Assembly: GCA_027325115.1 (NCBI GenBank)
Contig: DAHWFG010000010.1
Location: forward strand, 1 to 10,405
Length of the DNA: 10,405 nucleotides
From: JAKBCQ01 sp021807585
GTDB taxonomy: Bacteria; Planctomycetota; Planctomycetia; Isosphaerales; Isosphaeraceae
Reading direction: 5' to 3'
In this document: positions 1 to 6,760 of the stretch, piece by piece
Layout: each line of letters opens with the position of its first letter
Position numbering within the stretch: the first letter of the stretch is position 1
Position numbers and translations under genes: made by a program
The notes under the pieces: model-generated
Database searches by the model: none
What the model was told of the DNA's origin: nothing
The model's input: only the letters and a program-made list of their open reading frames with translations

Positions 1-92
1 CAAGCTGTCGGCGCAACTGATGGATTAAGCGACCCGGCTGCATCGAGATGTTACCTAGTATGGATTTGCTTATTCGACAAACAAACGGGAAA

Positions 93-119
93 CGCCCCTC
101 GGAAGGATCTCGAGGGGCG
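93..119 (-). terminator. Candidate rho-independent terminator hairpin
   Basis: A perfect 9-bp stem (CGCCCCTCG at 93-101, CGAGGGGCG at 111-119) encloses a 9-nt loop. Read on the minus strand it is followed by TTTCCCGTTTGT, an interrupted U-rich tail, and it lies about 80 nt past the stop of the secreted-protein gene that ends at 198. That fits a terminator for that gene. The plus-strand side has no T-run (it is followed by a G-run), so termination in that direction is less likely. Confidence 0.45.
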
Positions 120-142
120 CCGGGGGGGAAGGTTTGACACAC

Positions 143-181
143 GCGATAATTCATTGATATTTTGATTTTAAGAATTATCGC
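143..181. other. Perfect 10-bp inverted repeat in AT-rich tail
   Basis: GCGATAATTC at 143-152 is exactly complementary to GAATTATCGC at 172-181, with a 19-nt AT-rich centre. It begins 17 nt beyond the stop codon of the minus-strand gene at 198. The surrounding 150-210 is strikingly AT-rich for this window. It could be an mRNA 3' stem or a protein-binding site. No T-run follows the stem on either strand, so it is not a classical terminator by itself. Confidence 0.5.
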
Positions 182-197
182 ATAATTTCATATAATA

Positions 198-1103
198 TTA
201 AGGAATTTCGGGAGGGAGGGGCGCCGAGCCGAAATCGGCGGGCGGGGGCTCTCCTTTGGGTCCGAAATCATGAGGACGTTCGCCTTTGGGACCGAAATCG
301 GCGGGCGGGGGCTCTCCTTTGGGTCCGAAATCACGAGGACGTTCGCCTTTGGGGCCGAAGCCCTTCCTCGCCTCTTTGGGAACGGGGCGTGTGAACGCAC
401 CCGCCTTCAAGTCGTCGGCGTGCGTCATGTGTTCGGCGACGTGCGTCATCGCATCGGCGGCGCGAGCGAGTTCGCCCCCGCGATCGACGCGCCCCGCGCC
501 GACATCCTTGCGTGCCGCGTTATAAAGATCTTTGGCGGCGTCGACATAAAAGCGAACGCCTTCACCTCGTGAGGTATATTGAACTTCACGAATGCGTTCG
601 TAGGCGCGGAATAAATCTCGCGACGTTCGTTCGCCTGAATCGGCGGGACCGAAGCCGTCGGGGGGAGGCGGCAGATCGGGATCGTCGCGTTCGAAGCGAG
701 CCGCGTTACGGGCGTGATCGACGGTTCGAGCGAGTTCATGTGCCATGGCGCCATATTCATGGGCCATGTCGAAATCGCCGGCGCGATGGGCGTCGAGGCC
801 TTGACGGTAAAATTTGACGGCGCGATCGGTCCAATCGCGGAGCCGTTCCTCGGAGCGACCTCCGCCTCCCGTTTCGGCGCGAACGCGTCGCAAGACGTCG
901 TAAGCCTTTTGAAGGTCGCCGATCGGACCCGGGCCTTCCCCTTTCTTCTCTTTGGGTTCACCCTTCTTCTTTTTCGGCTCAGCTTTCTTCGCCTTGGGAG
1001 GCGGTTCGCCGAAGTCGCCGCGAGGCGGAGGAGGAGGTTGGAAGAAACCCAGCAGGCTCAGGCTCACCAAGCCCGAGGCGCCAAGCATTGCTAGTTTAAT
1101 CAT
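198..1103 (-). CDS. Exported Pro/Lys-rich protein with duplicated helical module and C-terminal repeats
   Basis: 301 residues, no family recognised. Residues 1-22 form a hydrophobic signal-like segment (MIKLAMLGASGLVSLSLLGF), so the protein is probably exported; no lipobox cysteine is seen. A Pro-rich stretch and a Lys-rich linker (about 24-60) follow. Two similar helical modules (about 63-131 and 164-230) share a D-L-x-x-A-Y start, a Y/A/AG core and an A-x-A-M-x-H-type end, suggesting internal duplication. The C-terminus (about 248-292) alternates 10- and 11-residue units beginning FGPKGE, giving a 21-residue period; a related DFGEPPP occurs near residue 30. The ATG is supported by AAGGA at 1113-1117, nine nt upstream. 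The gene is divergent from the sensor kinase. An envelope structural or scaffold role is possible but not shown. I am confident it is coding and not of its function. Confidence 0.85.
   Translation of the reverse strand: MIKLAMLGASGLVSLSLLGFFQPPPPPRGDFGEPPPKAKKAEPKKKKGEPKEKKGEGPGPIGDLQKAYDVLRRVRAETGGGGRSEERLRDWTDRAVKFYRQGLDAHRAGDFDMAHEYGAMAHELARTVDHARNAARFERDDPDLPPPPDGFGPADSGERTSRDLFRAYERIREVQYTSRGEGVRFYVDAAKDLYNAARKDVGAGRVDRGGELARAADAMTHVAEHMTHADDLKAGAFTRPVPKEARKGFGPKGERPRDFGPKGEPPPADFGPKGERPHDFGPKGEPPPADFGSAPLPPEIP
229..360 (-). repeat. Nested 63-bp tandem repeat (two full units plus a partial)
   Basis: Near-identical 63-bp units occupy 229-291 and 292-354, with the start of another at 355. 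They differ at few positions, for example atgagg against acgagg and gggacc against ggggcc. The unit keeps the reading frame of the minus-strand gene and encodes a 21-residue period made of FGPKGERP(R/H)D plus FGPKGEPPPAD. The two halves also resemble each other, so an older half-length repeat probably doubled. High unit identity suggests recent expansion or homogenisation. Confidence 0.9.
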
Positions 1104-1501
1104 CGTTCGGAATCCTTATGGATGGAGCGTGCGTTTTGGTGTGAGAACCGCGTCAAAAACCCGATCGAAGATAAAGCACAAACGGCGCCGGATCTCGATT
1201 CGTGCGGAATCGGCCCGATTTCGCCAAGCCGGCGAAAATTTGGGCGAGAAGATCCCGCTTCGGCGGGGGTTCTGCGCCCAATCCTATCGTGAACGATACG
1301 GGTTCAATAATTCGACATACGAATCTCAAACAGCGAGGAAGAAGCGTGCGGCCCGGGTCGAACGCTTGGAGCGAGGCTCGCGGATCGTCGAAGTTCGCAC
1401 GCAATTCCCGCAAGGCGCGAAAGATGCAATGATCAACGAAGAGCGAGTACGACGTCGGTAGACATAACGTATACAAGAAATCATGGAATCGGGAATAAAC
1501 C
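1104..1501. promoter_or_regulatory. Divergent intergenic region with three small hairpins
   Basis: This 398-bp stretch separates the minus-strand secreted-protein gene from the plus-strand sensor kinase, so it must carry promoters for both, but I could not pick a convincing sigma70 or sigma54 promoter for either. Three consecutive stem-loops occur: TTTCGCC/GGCGAAA at 1219-1237 (7 bp, 5-nt loop), CCCGC-TTCG-GCGGG at 1254-1267 (a UUCG tetraloop), and TATCG-TGAA-CGATA at 1285-1298. They could belong to a leader or a small RNA. No open frame here has believable coding character. Confidence 0.35.
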
Positions 1502-2968
1502 GTGAGCGGCGAAACCAAGCGGCGATTTCCGCCTGAAACGCGTACGTTGCAGTTGATCGCGGTCGTGATTTTATTCGCGTCGTCGATCGCGTCGCTCGTC
1601 TGGACGGTCGTCGTATTCGTCGACCGTGAGGCGCGGCGGAATTCGGCGGGACGCATTCTCAGCGAGGCGTCGAACCGTATGATTCAAGCGGGCTCGGCCG
1701 AACTGACGCGGATGATTCCGCGTTGGCCCGCCGAGGTCGCCGACGAACATTGGCTTATCATCAATCGTCGTCTTGCCGAATTGACCGATTCGATTCTAAG
1801 AGATTATCCCGGAGTCGAAGGGGGCTACTTCAGCGAATACGGCAAAAAATTCGTCGGTTTCGCCTTCCCCACCGAACCCCTTCCTGTCGCCGAGAAGAAC
1901 TCGAAGAGAAGAATCCCCGCTCGATCGGGCCCTCCCGAACGCGAATTCGACCTGATCGAGATTCGCGTGAACGCCGCGATTCGGAAAAATAAAGTCCTGT
2001 TTGGCGTCGAGAGCGTGCCGCCGAGCACGGTCGCGGTGCGGACCGCTCCGGTGTATTACGAGGGGGCGATCGTGGGCGCGGCGTGGACGATGATGCGCAT
2101 CGAAGACCCGCTATTTGTGAGAACATCTACGCGCGGTTACTTGTTAGCGTCGGGGTTCGCGCTCGCGGGAATCGTCCTTTCGTTGGTGATGACGATCGGC
2201 CTGGCGCGGACCGTTCGCAAGCAGGCGGTCGAACGGAACCGGTTGCAAACCGAACTGAGACGCAACGAGCGGTTGGCTGCGCTCGGCAAATTGCTGGCGG
2301 GGGTGGCGCATGAGGTCCGCAATCCGCTCGCGGGAATACGCTCGACGGCTCAACTTTGGCAGCGCGGCATCGGACCCGATTCGGAAAGCGCCGGCGATCT
2401 GATCGCCGAGGTCGATCGCCTCGAAGCGATCGTTTCGCGGCTGCTCCAATTCTCTCGCGCCGAGACTTCGGAGCTGGCGCCCGGCGATCTCAACGCGGTC
2501 GTCGCCGAGGCGGCGCGGCTCGCTCAAGGCCCCGCCGAGCTCGAAGGGGTGAACGTCGAGGTCGAACTCGAGCCCGGTCTACCCGCCGCGGCGATGGCGC
2601 CCCAGGCGCTCATCCAGGTGTTCCGCAACCTCACGACAAACGCGCTTCAGGTTTCGCCGCCGGGGTCGTCGATTCGACTGACGACGAAAGTCGAACCGGG
2701 AGGTCGCAGGCTGCTTGCGAGCGTTCGCGATCAGGGGCCGGGGCTCTCTCCCGACGTCCTTCGTCATCTATTCGAACCCTTCTACACGACCAAGTCCGAA
2801 GGGACGGGATTGGGGCTGGCGATCGCACGCGAGATCGCGCTGGCTCATCGCGGCGACCTCAAAGCCGAGAATCGAACCGATTCTCGCGGAGCGTCGTTCA
2901 CCCTCGTCCTTCCCGTCGTAGCCGCCGAAACGCCCGCCGAGAAAAAAGTCGACGCGGTTTTCACTTAA
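1502..2968 (+). CDS. Membrane sensor histidine kinase (NtrB/ZraS-like)
   Basis: 488 residues. Hydrophobic segments at about 15-40 and 213-236 bracket an extracytoplasmic sensor region (about 41-211) of no recognised type. A short coiled linker leads to the dimerisation/phosphoacceptor helix with H270 in AHEVRNPL. The ATPase domain shows the N box (NLTTNAL, N376/N380), G1 DQGPG at D410, the F box FEPFYTT (424-430) and G2 GTGLGLA (434-440), so all catalytic boxes are intact. It should autophosphorylate H270 and pass phosphate to the regulator encoded next. The GTG at 1502 is chosen because a stop lies in frame at 1496-1498 and the next in-frame ATG (1679) would lose the first membrane helix; the ribosome site is weak. 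The H-box and ATPase boxes resemble partners of sigma54 activators. The signal sensed is unknown. Confidence 0.95.
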   Translation: MSGETKRRFPPETRTLQLIAVVILFASSIASLVWTVVVFVDREARRNSAGRILSEASNRMIQAGSAELTRMIPRWPAEVADEHWLIINRRLAELTDSILRDYPGVEGGYFSEYGKKFVGFAFPTEPLPVAEKNSKRRIPARSGPPEREFDLIEIRVNAAIRKNKVLFGVESVPPSTVAVRTAPVYYEGAIVGAAWTMMRIEDPLFVRTSTRGYLLASGFALAGIVLSLVMTIGLARTVRKQAVERNRLQTELRRNERLAALGKLLAGVAHEVRNPLAGIRSTAQLWQRGIGPDSESAGDLIAEVDRLEAIVSRLLQFSRAETSELAPGDLNAVVAEAARLAQGPAELEGVNVEVELEPGLPAAAMAPQALIQVFRNLTTNALQVSPPGSSIRLTTKVEPGGRRLLASVRDQGPGLSPDVLRHLFEPFYTTKSEGTGLGLAIAREIALAHRGDLKAENRTDSRGASFTLVLPVVAAETPAEKKVDAVFT

Positions 2969-2995
2969 GAATGATAAACTCAAGCCGGTTTGGGA

Positions 2996-3020
2996 ATCGG
3001 TCGGACGCGAACCGACCGAT
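2996..3020 (+). other. Perfect 9-bp hairpin between kinase and regulator genes
   Basis: ATCGGTCGG at 2996-3004 pairs exactly with CCGACCGAT at 3012-3020 around a 7-nt loop. It lies 28 nt after the kinase stop and 64 nt before the regulator ATG. Downstream is TTGATTTGATTCTT (from about 3030), T-rich but without a clean T-run. It may be a partial terminator, an attenuator or an RNA-processing site that sets different levels of kinase and regulator. A separate promoter for the regulator in this 115-bp gap cannot be excluded. Confidence 0.5.
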
Positions 3021-3083
3021 CGTCAACCGTTGATTTGATTCTTATCCTCGCCGATTCATCCTTTTTGGATCAGGATGCGACGA

Positions 3084-4493
3084 ATGACGCGAATATTGGT
3101 GGCCGACGACGATCGGACGATCCGGCGCAATCTGGCGCGGCTGTTAAACGCCGAGGGTTTCCAGGCGATCGAGGCGGTCGACGGCGACGACGCGCTCGAG
3201 AAGATCCGAACCGAGCTCCCCGAAGCGGTGCTGCTCGACCTGAAAATGCCCGGAAAAGACGGGTTGGACGTGCTCGCGGAGATCGGTCATCGACTCGCCG
3301 AGCTTCCCGTGATCGTCGTTACCGCGTTCGGCGGATCGGCCGCCGCGATCGAAGCGATGCGCCGCGGTGCTTACGATTATTTATCAAAGCCTTTTGATCT
3401 CGACGACGTCTTACTGACGCTCAAACGAGCATTGCGCCAGCGCGAGTTGACCGCCGAGGTGATGTCGCTGCGCGCCAAGGCGCGCGACGACGACGGCGAC
3501 GATTCCGAACCCGAGCCGTCTGCCGCCGAGCCCGAGATGGTGGGAAAAGGCGCCGCGATGCGCGAGGTTTTCAAGGCGATCGGGCTCGCCGCGCGCACCG
3601 ACGAGCCCGTTCTGATCATCGGCGAGAGCGGCACGGGCAAGGAACTCGTCGCCGCGGCGCTGCACCGCCATTCGGCGCGAGCCAAGGGGCCGTTCGTTCG
3701 CGTCAATTGCGGAGCGCTCCCCGAATCGCTGATCGAAACCGAACTCTTCGGCCACGAAAAAGGGTCGTTTACCGGCGCCGACAAACAACGCATCGGTCGC
3801 TTTGAACGCGCCCGCGGCGGCACGATCTTCCTCGATGAAGTCGGCGAGATTCCCCTTCCCTCGCAGGCCAAGCTGCTCAGGGTGCTTCAGCGTCACGAGT
3901 TTGAACGCGTCGGCGGAACCGAAACTCTCCAAACCGACGCCCGGATCGTCTCCGCCACCCACCGCGATTTACCCAGAGAAGTCGCCGCGGGAAGGTTCCG
4001 CGAAGACCTGTTTTATCGGCTCAATGTCGTCAGGATCGCGATTCCGCCGCTCCGCGAACGCGTCGACGATATCCCGGAATTAGCTGAGCATATCCTTAGA
4101 CGTTTGGAACGGAAATACGGCTGGCACGGTCTTTCGCTTTCGGACGAAGCGCTCCGCGCGATCGAGACGCACGACTGGCCGGGGAACGTTCGCGAGCTTG
4201 AAAACAGCCTCGCCCGCGCCGCGATCGCGGCGCGCGGACAAGTGATCCTTCCTGAACATATCTCGAAGGATGACACTTCGGCGGAACACCCCGTCGTCAC
4301 GACGAGCTTCGTTCGCCCTGAAAACGACGACGATCTGCCGCTGAGGGCGATCCTCGCCGAAGTCGAAAGATGGGCGATTCAACGCGGCCTCGACGCGTGC
4401 GACGGCAATCGCACCCGCGCCGCCGAACGCCTGGGCATCAGCCGACGCCAACTCTTCGATAAAATCCGTGAATATAATCTTCGCGTTAAATAA
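3084..4493 (+). CDS. NtrC-family sigma54-dependent response regulator
   Basis: 469 residues from the ATG at 3084. An ATG three codons upstream (3075) is also open, but AGGA at 3072-3075 sits eight nt before 3084, and MTRILVADDD is a typical receiver start. The receiver (about 3-115) has acidic residues at DDD 8-10, phosphoacceptor D52, T80 and K102. The AAA+ domain (about 150-370) has Walker A GESGTGKE (180-187), the sigma54-contact loop as GSFTGA (227-232), Walker B residues D251/E252, and arginine-finger candidates R306 and R312. A Fis-type helix-turn-helix (about 441-464, AAERLGISRRQLF) ends the protein. Once phosphorylated by the upstream kinase it should oligomerise and drive open-complex formation by sigma54 polymerase. 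No clear sigma54 promoter is seen nearby, so its targets are probably elsewhere. All key residues are present. Confidence 0.96.
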   Translation: MTRILVADDDRTIRRNLARLLNAEGFQAIEAVDGDDALEKIRTELPEAVLLDLKMPGKDGLDVLAEIGHRLAELPVIVVTAFGGSAAAIEAMRRGAYDYLSKPFDLDDVLLTLKRALRQRELTAEVMSLRAKARDDDGDDSEPEPSAAEPEMVGKGAAMREVFKAIGLAARTDEPVLIIGESGTGKELVAAALHRHSARAKGPFVRVNCGALPESLIETELFGHEKGSFTGADKQRIGRFERARGGTIFLDEVGEIPLPSQAKLLRVLQRHEFERVGGTETLQTDARIVSATHRDLPREVAAGRFREDLFYRLNVVRIAIPPLRERVDDIPELAEHILRRLERKYGWHGLSLSDEALRAIETHDWPGNVRELENSLARAAIAARGQVILPEHISKDDTSAEHPVVTTSFVRPENDDDLPLRAILAEVERWAIQRGLDACDGNRTRAAERLGISRRQLFDKIREYNLRVK

Positions 4494-4511
4494 GGCTATG
4501 TTTACCTTATT
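4489..4511. terminator. Weak hairpin at the convergent gene ends
   Basis: AATAAGG (4489-4495) pairs with CCTTATT (4505-4511) around a 9-nt loop. The stem overlaps the stop codon of the plus-strand regulator and lies 36 nt past the stop of mqnC on the minus strand. The 53-bp gap between the two convergent genes is AT-rich. The stem is AU-heavy and no T-run follows on either side, so terminator activity is only a possibility. Confidence 0.3.
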
Positions 4512-4546
4512 GATTTAATGACTCGCCGACTTGTTTAACCTTTTGC

Positions 4547-5656
4547 TCAGCCCGCCGCGGCGAGCGAATCCGCGGCGAGCGGGTCGGCGTCGATGTATTC
4601 GTAATAGACGTTCCGTTGCCTTGGAATGTAGCCCGCCTCGGCGATCGCGCGACGCAACTCCTCAAGCGATAAATGAAAGACCGTCCCCGCCGAGGAGACG
4701 ACGTTCTCCTCGATCATCAGGCTTCCCATATCGTTGGCGCCGAAGTAAAGAGCCGTCTGGCCGATCTTCGCGCCCTGGGTGACCCACGACGATTGAATAT
4801 TGGGAATATTATCGAGATAAAGCCGTGAAACCGCTTGCGTGCGTAGATATTCAAACGCCCCCGCCGCGGGAACGTGCGCCATGTCGGTATGATCGGGTTG
4901 AAACGTCCACGAGATAAACGCGGTCAACCCCCCCGTCTCGTCCTGCAGGCGTCTCACCCGCTCGAAATGCTCGACGCGCTCGGCGAGCGTCTCGATATGG
5001 CCGAACATCATCGTCGCGGTCGACTTGCCGCCGAGCTCGTGCCAAACGCGATGCACGTTGATCCAATCGTCGGACAACACCTTGCCTCGCGTGATCTCCT
5101 TCCGCACGCGATCGGCCAAAATCTCCCCGCCCCCTCCCGGCAAACTTCCCAATCCCGCCGCCTTAAGCCGTTCCAGCACCGTCTTGAGCGGCATCCGAAA
5201 CAACTTGCCGAAAAAATATAGCTCAGGTGGTGAAAATCCATGAATATTTACATTGGGAAATTTGGCCTTGATGTCGCGGAGCAGCTCCTCGTACCACTCG
5301 AACGGGAGCTCGGGATGAAGACCCCCTTGCATCAAGATCTGATCGCCCCCGAGCGCACAAGTCTCCTCAATCTTCTTAAGCAGCACGTCTCGATCAAGAA
5401 CGTACGCCTCGCCGTGGCCGATCTTGCGATAAAACGCGCAAAAATCACACACCGCCGCACACACGTTTGTATAATTGATGTTTCGATCGATATTGTACGT
5501 CCGGTAAGGCTCGGGATGAAGCCGCTCGGTCACCGCGTTCGCGGCTTTTCCCAACGACAAGAGATCGGCCGATTCGAGCAGCGTCACGCCGTCTTCGAAT
5601 GTCAATCGTTCGCCGTCAACGGCTCTTTGCAAAATCGCGTCCGCGGTGGAAGACAA
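4547..5656 (-). CDS. mqnC: Cyclic dehypoxanthinyl futalosine synthase MqnC (radical SAM)
   Basis: 369 residues, the usual MqnC length. The enzyme uses a 5'-deoxyadenosyl radical to cyclise dehypoxanthinyl futalosine in the futalosine route to menaquinone, in the cytoplasm. The radical-SAM cluster motif is C66-x3-C70-x2-C73 in NYTNVCAAVCDFCAFYR. Family-typical stretches follow: ILMQGGLHPELPFEWYEELL, LPGGGGEILADRVR, TATMMFGHIETLAERVEH, WTFQPDHT, SSWVTQGAKIGQTAL and FGANDMGSLMIEENVVS. These favour MqnC over the related aminofutalosine synthase MqnE. The start is TTG at 5654-5656, supported by AAGGAG at 5663-5668 with a 6-nt spacer inside the end of mqnA. The first 41 nt overlap mqnA, so translational coupling is likely. 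The alternative function is low risk. Confidence 0.96.
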   Translation of the reverse strand: MSSTADAILQRAVDGERLTFEDGVTLLESADLLSLGKAANAVTERLHPEPYRTYNIDRNINYTNVCAAVCDFCAFYRKIGHGEAYVLDRDVLLKKIEETCALGGDQILMQGGLHPELPFEWYEELLRDIKAKFPNVNIHGFSPPELYFFGKLFRMPLKTVLERLKAAGLGSLPGGGGEILADRVRKEITRGKVLSDDWINVHRVWHELGGKSTATMMFGHIETLAERVEHFERVRRLQDETGGLTAFISWTFQPDHTDMAHVPAAGAFEYLRTQAVSRLYLDNIPNIQSSWVTQGAKIGQTALYFGANDMGSLMIEENVVSSAGTVFHLSLEELRRAIAEAGYIPRQRNVYYEYIDADPLAADSLAAAG

Positions 5657-6443
5657 GGTTCGCTCCTTCGGGCGCCAGCCCCAGTGTCGCGGCTCGCCGG
5701 GCGAATTCTCTCAGCCCGGAAATTTCCCGCTCTCCCAGGTCGTAACTTAAAGAGACTGTAAGATATTGATAACACAAATCGACGCCGAGTCCGAGCCGAG
5801 GCCCGTACGCTCGGGCGATCTCGCGTGCGCTCGCGATTCCGTCGTCGCGCCGCCGCGCCAAAACCTCGGGAAGATCCCCCAGATCGACTCCCGCACGAGC
5901 CGCCCAAACCGCGAAGACGAACGGCAGCCCCGTCAGATCGATCCAAGCCTCGGCCATGTCGATCACACAATCGAAGCCGTCGTCGGGAACCTTCATCGCG
6001 CGATCGCCGATCAATAAAATCGCGTCGGCGAGACTCTCTTGCACGGGAACGCCCATCGGATGAATCTCGATCGTCGACGGAACGACGCCGTGCTTATCCC
6101 TCAGCCAAACACGAGCGAGCGCCTGGCTCGTCCTGGAACCGTCGTCGAGCGCCAGCCGGTCGATACGCTCGATCGATGTGCGGCAAAACAGCTTGACACT
6201 CCGTACGGCACGCCGTGCGGCGATCGCGATTTCGGGAATGATCGTATAACCCCGACTCGCGCCTCGCAAATACTCGATCGAAGGAATCAAGGCGACATCA
6301 AGCTCGCCGGCCGCAAGCCGGTCCGCAAGCCTACTCGGCAAGTCCATCACCAGATCGATATCGCGTGCAACCTCTTTCAGCCGATAATAAAGCGGCTTGG
6401 CGTTCAGATAACTGACCGCGCCGATTCGGATCGGTGATGACAT
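5616..6443 (-). CDS. mqnA: Chorismate dehydratase MqnA
   Basis: 275 residues from the ATG at 6441-6443. It converts chorismate to 3-[(1-carboxyvinyl)oxy]benzoate, the first committed step of the futalosine menaquinone route, using a periplasmic-binding-protein-like fold in the cytoplasm. Recognisable features are the N-terminal RIGAVSYLNAKPL, DVALIPSIEYLR, SVKLFCR, LALDDGSRTSQALARVWL, ILLIGDRAM and DMAEAWIDLTGLPFVFAVWA. The frame stays open 57 codons further upstream to 6614, but that stretch lacks family likeness and contains the predicted promoter, so I start at 6443, with GGAG about 11 nt upstream. Its last 41 nt overlap mqnC. The pair forms a two-gene unit; the enzymes for the intervening and later steps (MqnE, MqnB, MqnD) are not in the window. 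Confidence 0.95.
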   Translation of the reverse strand: MSSPIRIGAVSYLNAKPLYYRLKEVARDIDLVMDLPSRLADRLAAGELDVALIPSIEYLRGASRGYTIIPEIAIAARRAVRSVKLFCRTSIERIDRLALDDGSRTSQALARVWLRDKHGVVPSTIEIHPMGVPVQESLADAILLIGDRAMKVPDDGFDCVIDMAEAWIDLTGLPFVFAVWAARAGVDLGDLPEVLARRRDDGIASAREIARAYGPRLGLGVDLCYQYLTVSLSYDLGEREISGLREFARRAATLGLAPEGANLVFHRGRDFAKSR

Positions 6444-6495
6444 CGGTTCGACGCTCCATTTCGGGAGATCGGCGGAACTTTCAATTCGTTTTGAA

Positions 6496-6524
6496 ATTCT
6501 AGTCCGCGGGTGAAATTTAGGCAA
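6496..6524 (-). promoter_or_regulatory. Sigma70-like promoter for mqnA-mqnC
   Basis: On the minus strand TTGCCT (6519-6524, 4 of 6 to TTGACA) is followed after exactly 17 nt by TAGAAT (6496-6501, 5 of 6 to TATAAT). Transcription would begin near 6489, leaving a leader of about 46 nt before the mqnA ATG. Good boxes, ideal spacing and the right position make this the best promoter candidate in the window. It also supports the shorter mqnA start. Confidence 0.6.
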
Positions 6525-6760
6525 GGGGGGATCTTGAACGGATCGCGCCCATCTGGAAGCTCGCCAAGGAACCTCTTGGCGACACCGCTGTGCCGATTCG
6601 CCGCGATCTCTCAAGTCCCTCGTGCATGCATTGACCAGAAGGGGCGAAGGTCGACAAACCCGATTCCGTTTGTCGCGGATCGCTCGCCGTAACGAAGCCG
6701 AATCGCCGAAACGAGCCGCGGCGCGATCTGATCGGCACGCCGAATCCTATAGAGTTTCGG
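6525..6760. other. Non-coding stretch with two perfect 8-bp hairpins
   Basis: Between the mqnA promoter and the end of the small membrane gene I see no believable gene. Two clean stem-loops stand out: TCGCCAAG/CTTGGCGA at 6561-6582 with a 6-nt loop, and CGACAAAC/GTTTGTCG at 6652-6675 with an 8-nt loop. A third, weaker one (GCCGAA/TTCGGC at 6739-6761) reaches the TAG of the minus-strand small gene. None is followed by a T-run. The stretch could hold a small structured RNA or simply intergenic palindromes. Confidence 0.4.

Noticed and set aside
2..28. Possible last nine codons of a plus-strand gene ending in TAA at 26-28
   Set aside because: Only eight residues (KLSAQLMD) before the stop are visible, which is too little to support a gene.
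446..1094. Long open frames on both strands across the secreted-protein gene
   Set aside because: They are shadows of the minus-strand gene: they have Arg/Ser-rich composition and no ribosome site or domain likeness.
1366..1381. Possible sigma54 -24/-12 element (GG-N10-GC) upstream of the kinase
   Set aside because: It matches only the GG/GC dinucleotides and part of the flanks; such matches are expected by chance in GC-rich DNA.
1483..1536. 17-codon ATG frame overlapping the kinase GTG start
   Set aside because: Very short with no ribosome site; no evidence that it is a leader peptide.
2356..3033. 225-codon plus-strand frame overlapping the kinase
   Set aside because: It is an Arg-rich shadow of the kinase frame, whose catalytic boxes are all intact.
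4122..4138. TGGCACG-like sigma54 element inside the regulator gene
   Set aside because: The GG to GC spacing is 11 rather than 10, and it lies inside coding sequence.
5616..6614. Longer MqnA reading frame with 57 extra N-terminal residues
   Set aside because: The extension has no family likeness, contains the predicted promoter, and a normal MqnA start with RIGAVSYLNAKPL follows the ATG at 6443.
6510..6692. 60-codon plus-strand frame in the gap upstream of mqnA
   Set aside because: There is no ribosome site or recognisable sequence, and it spans the mqnA promoter and two hairpins.
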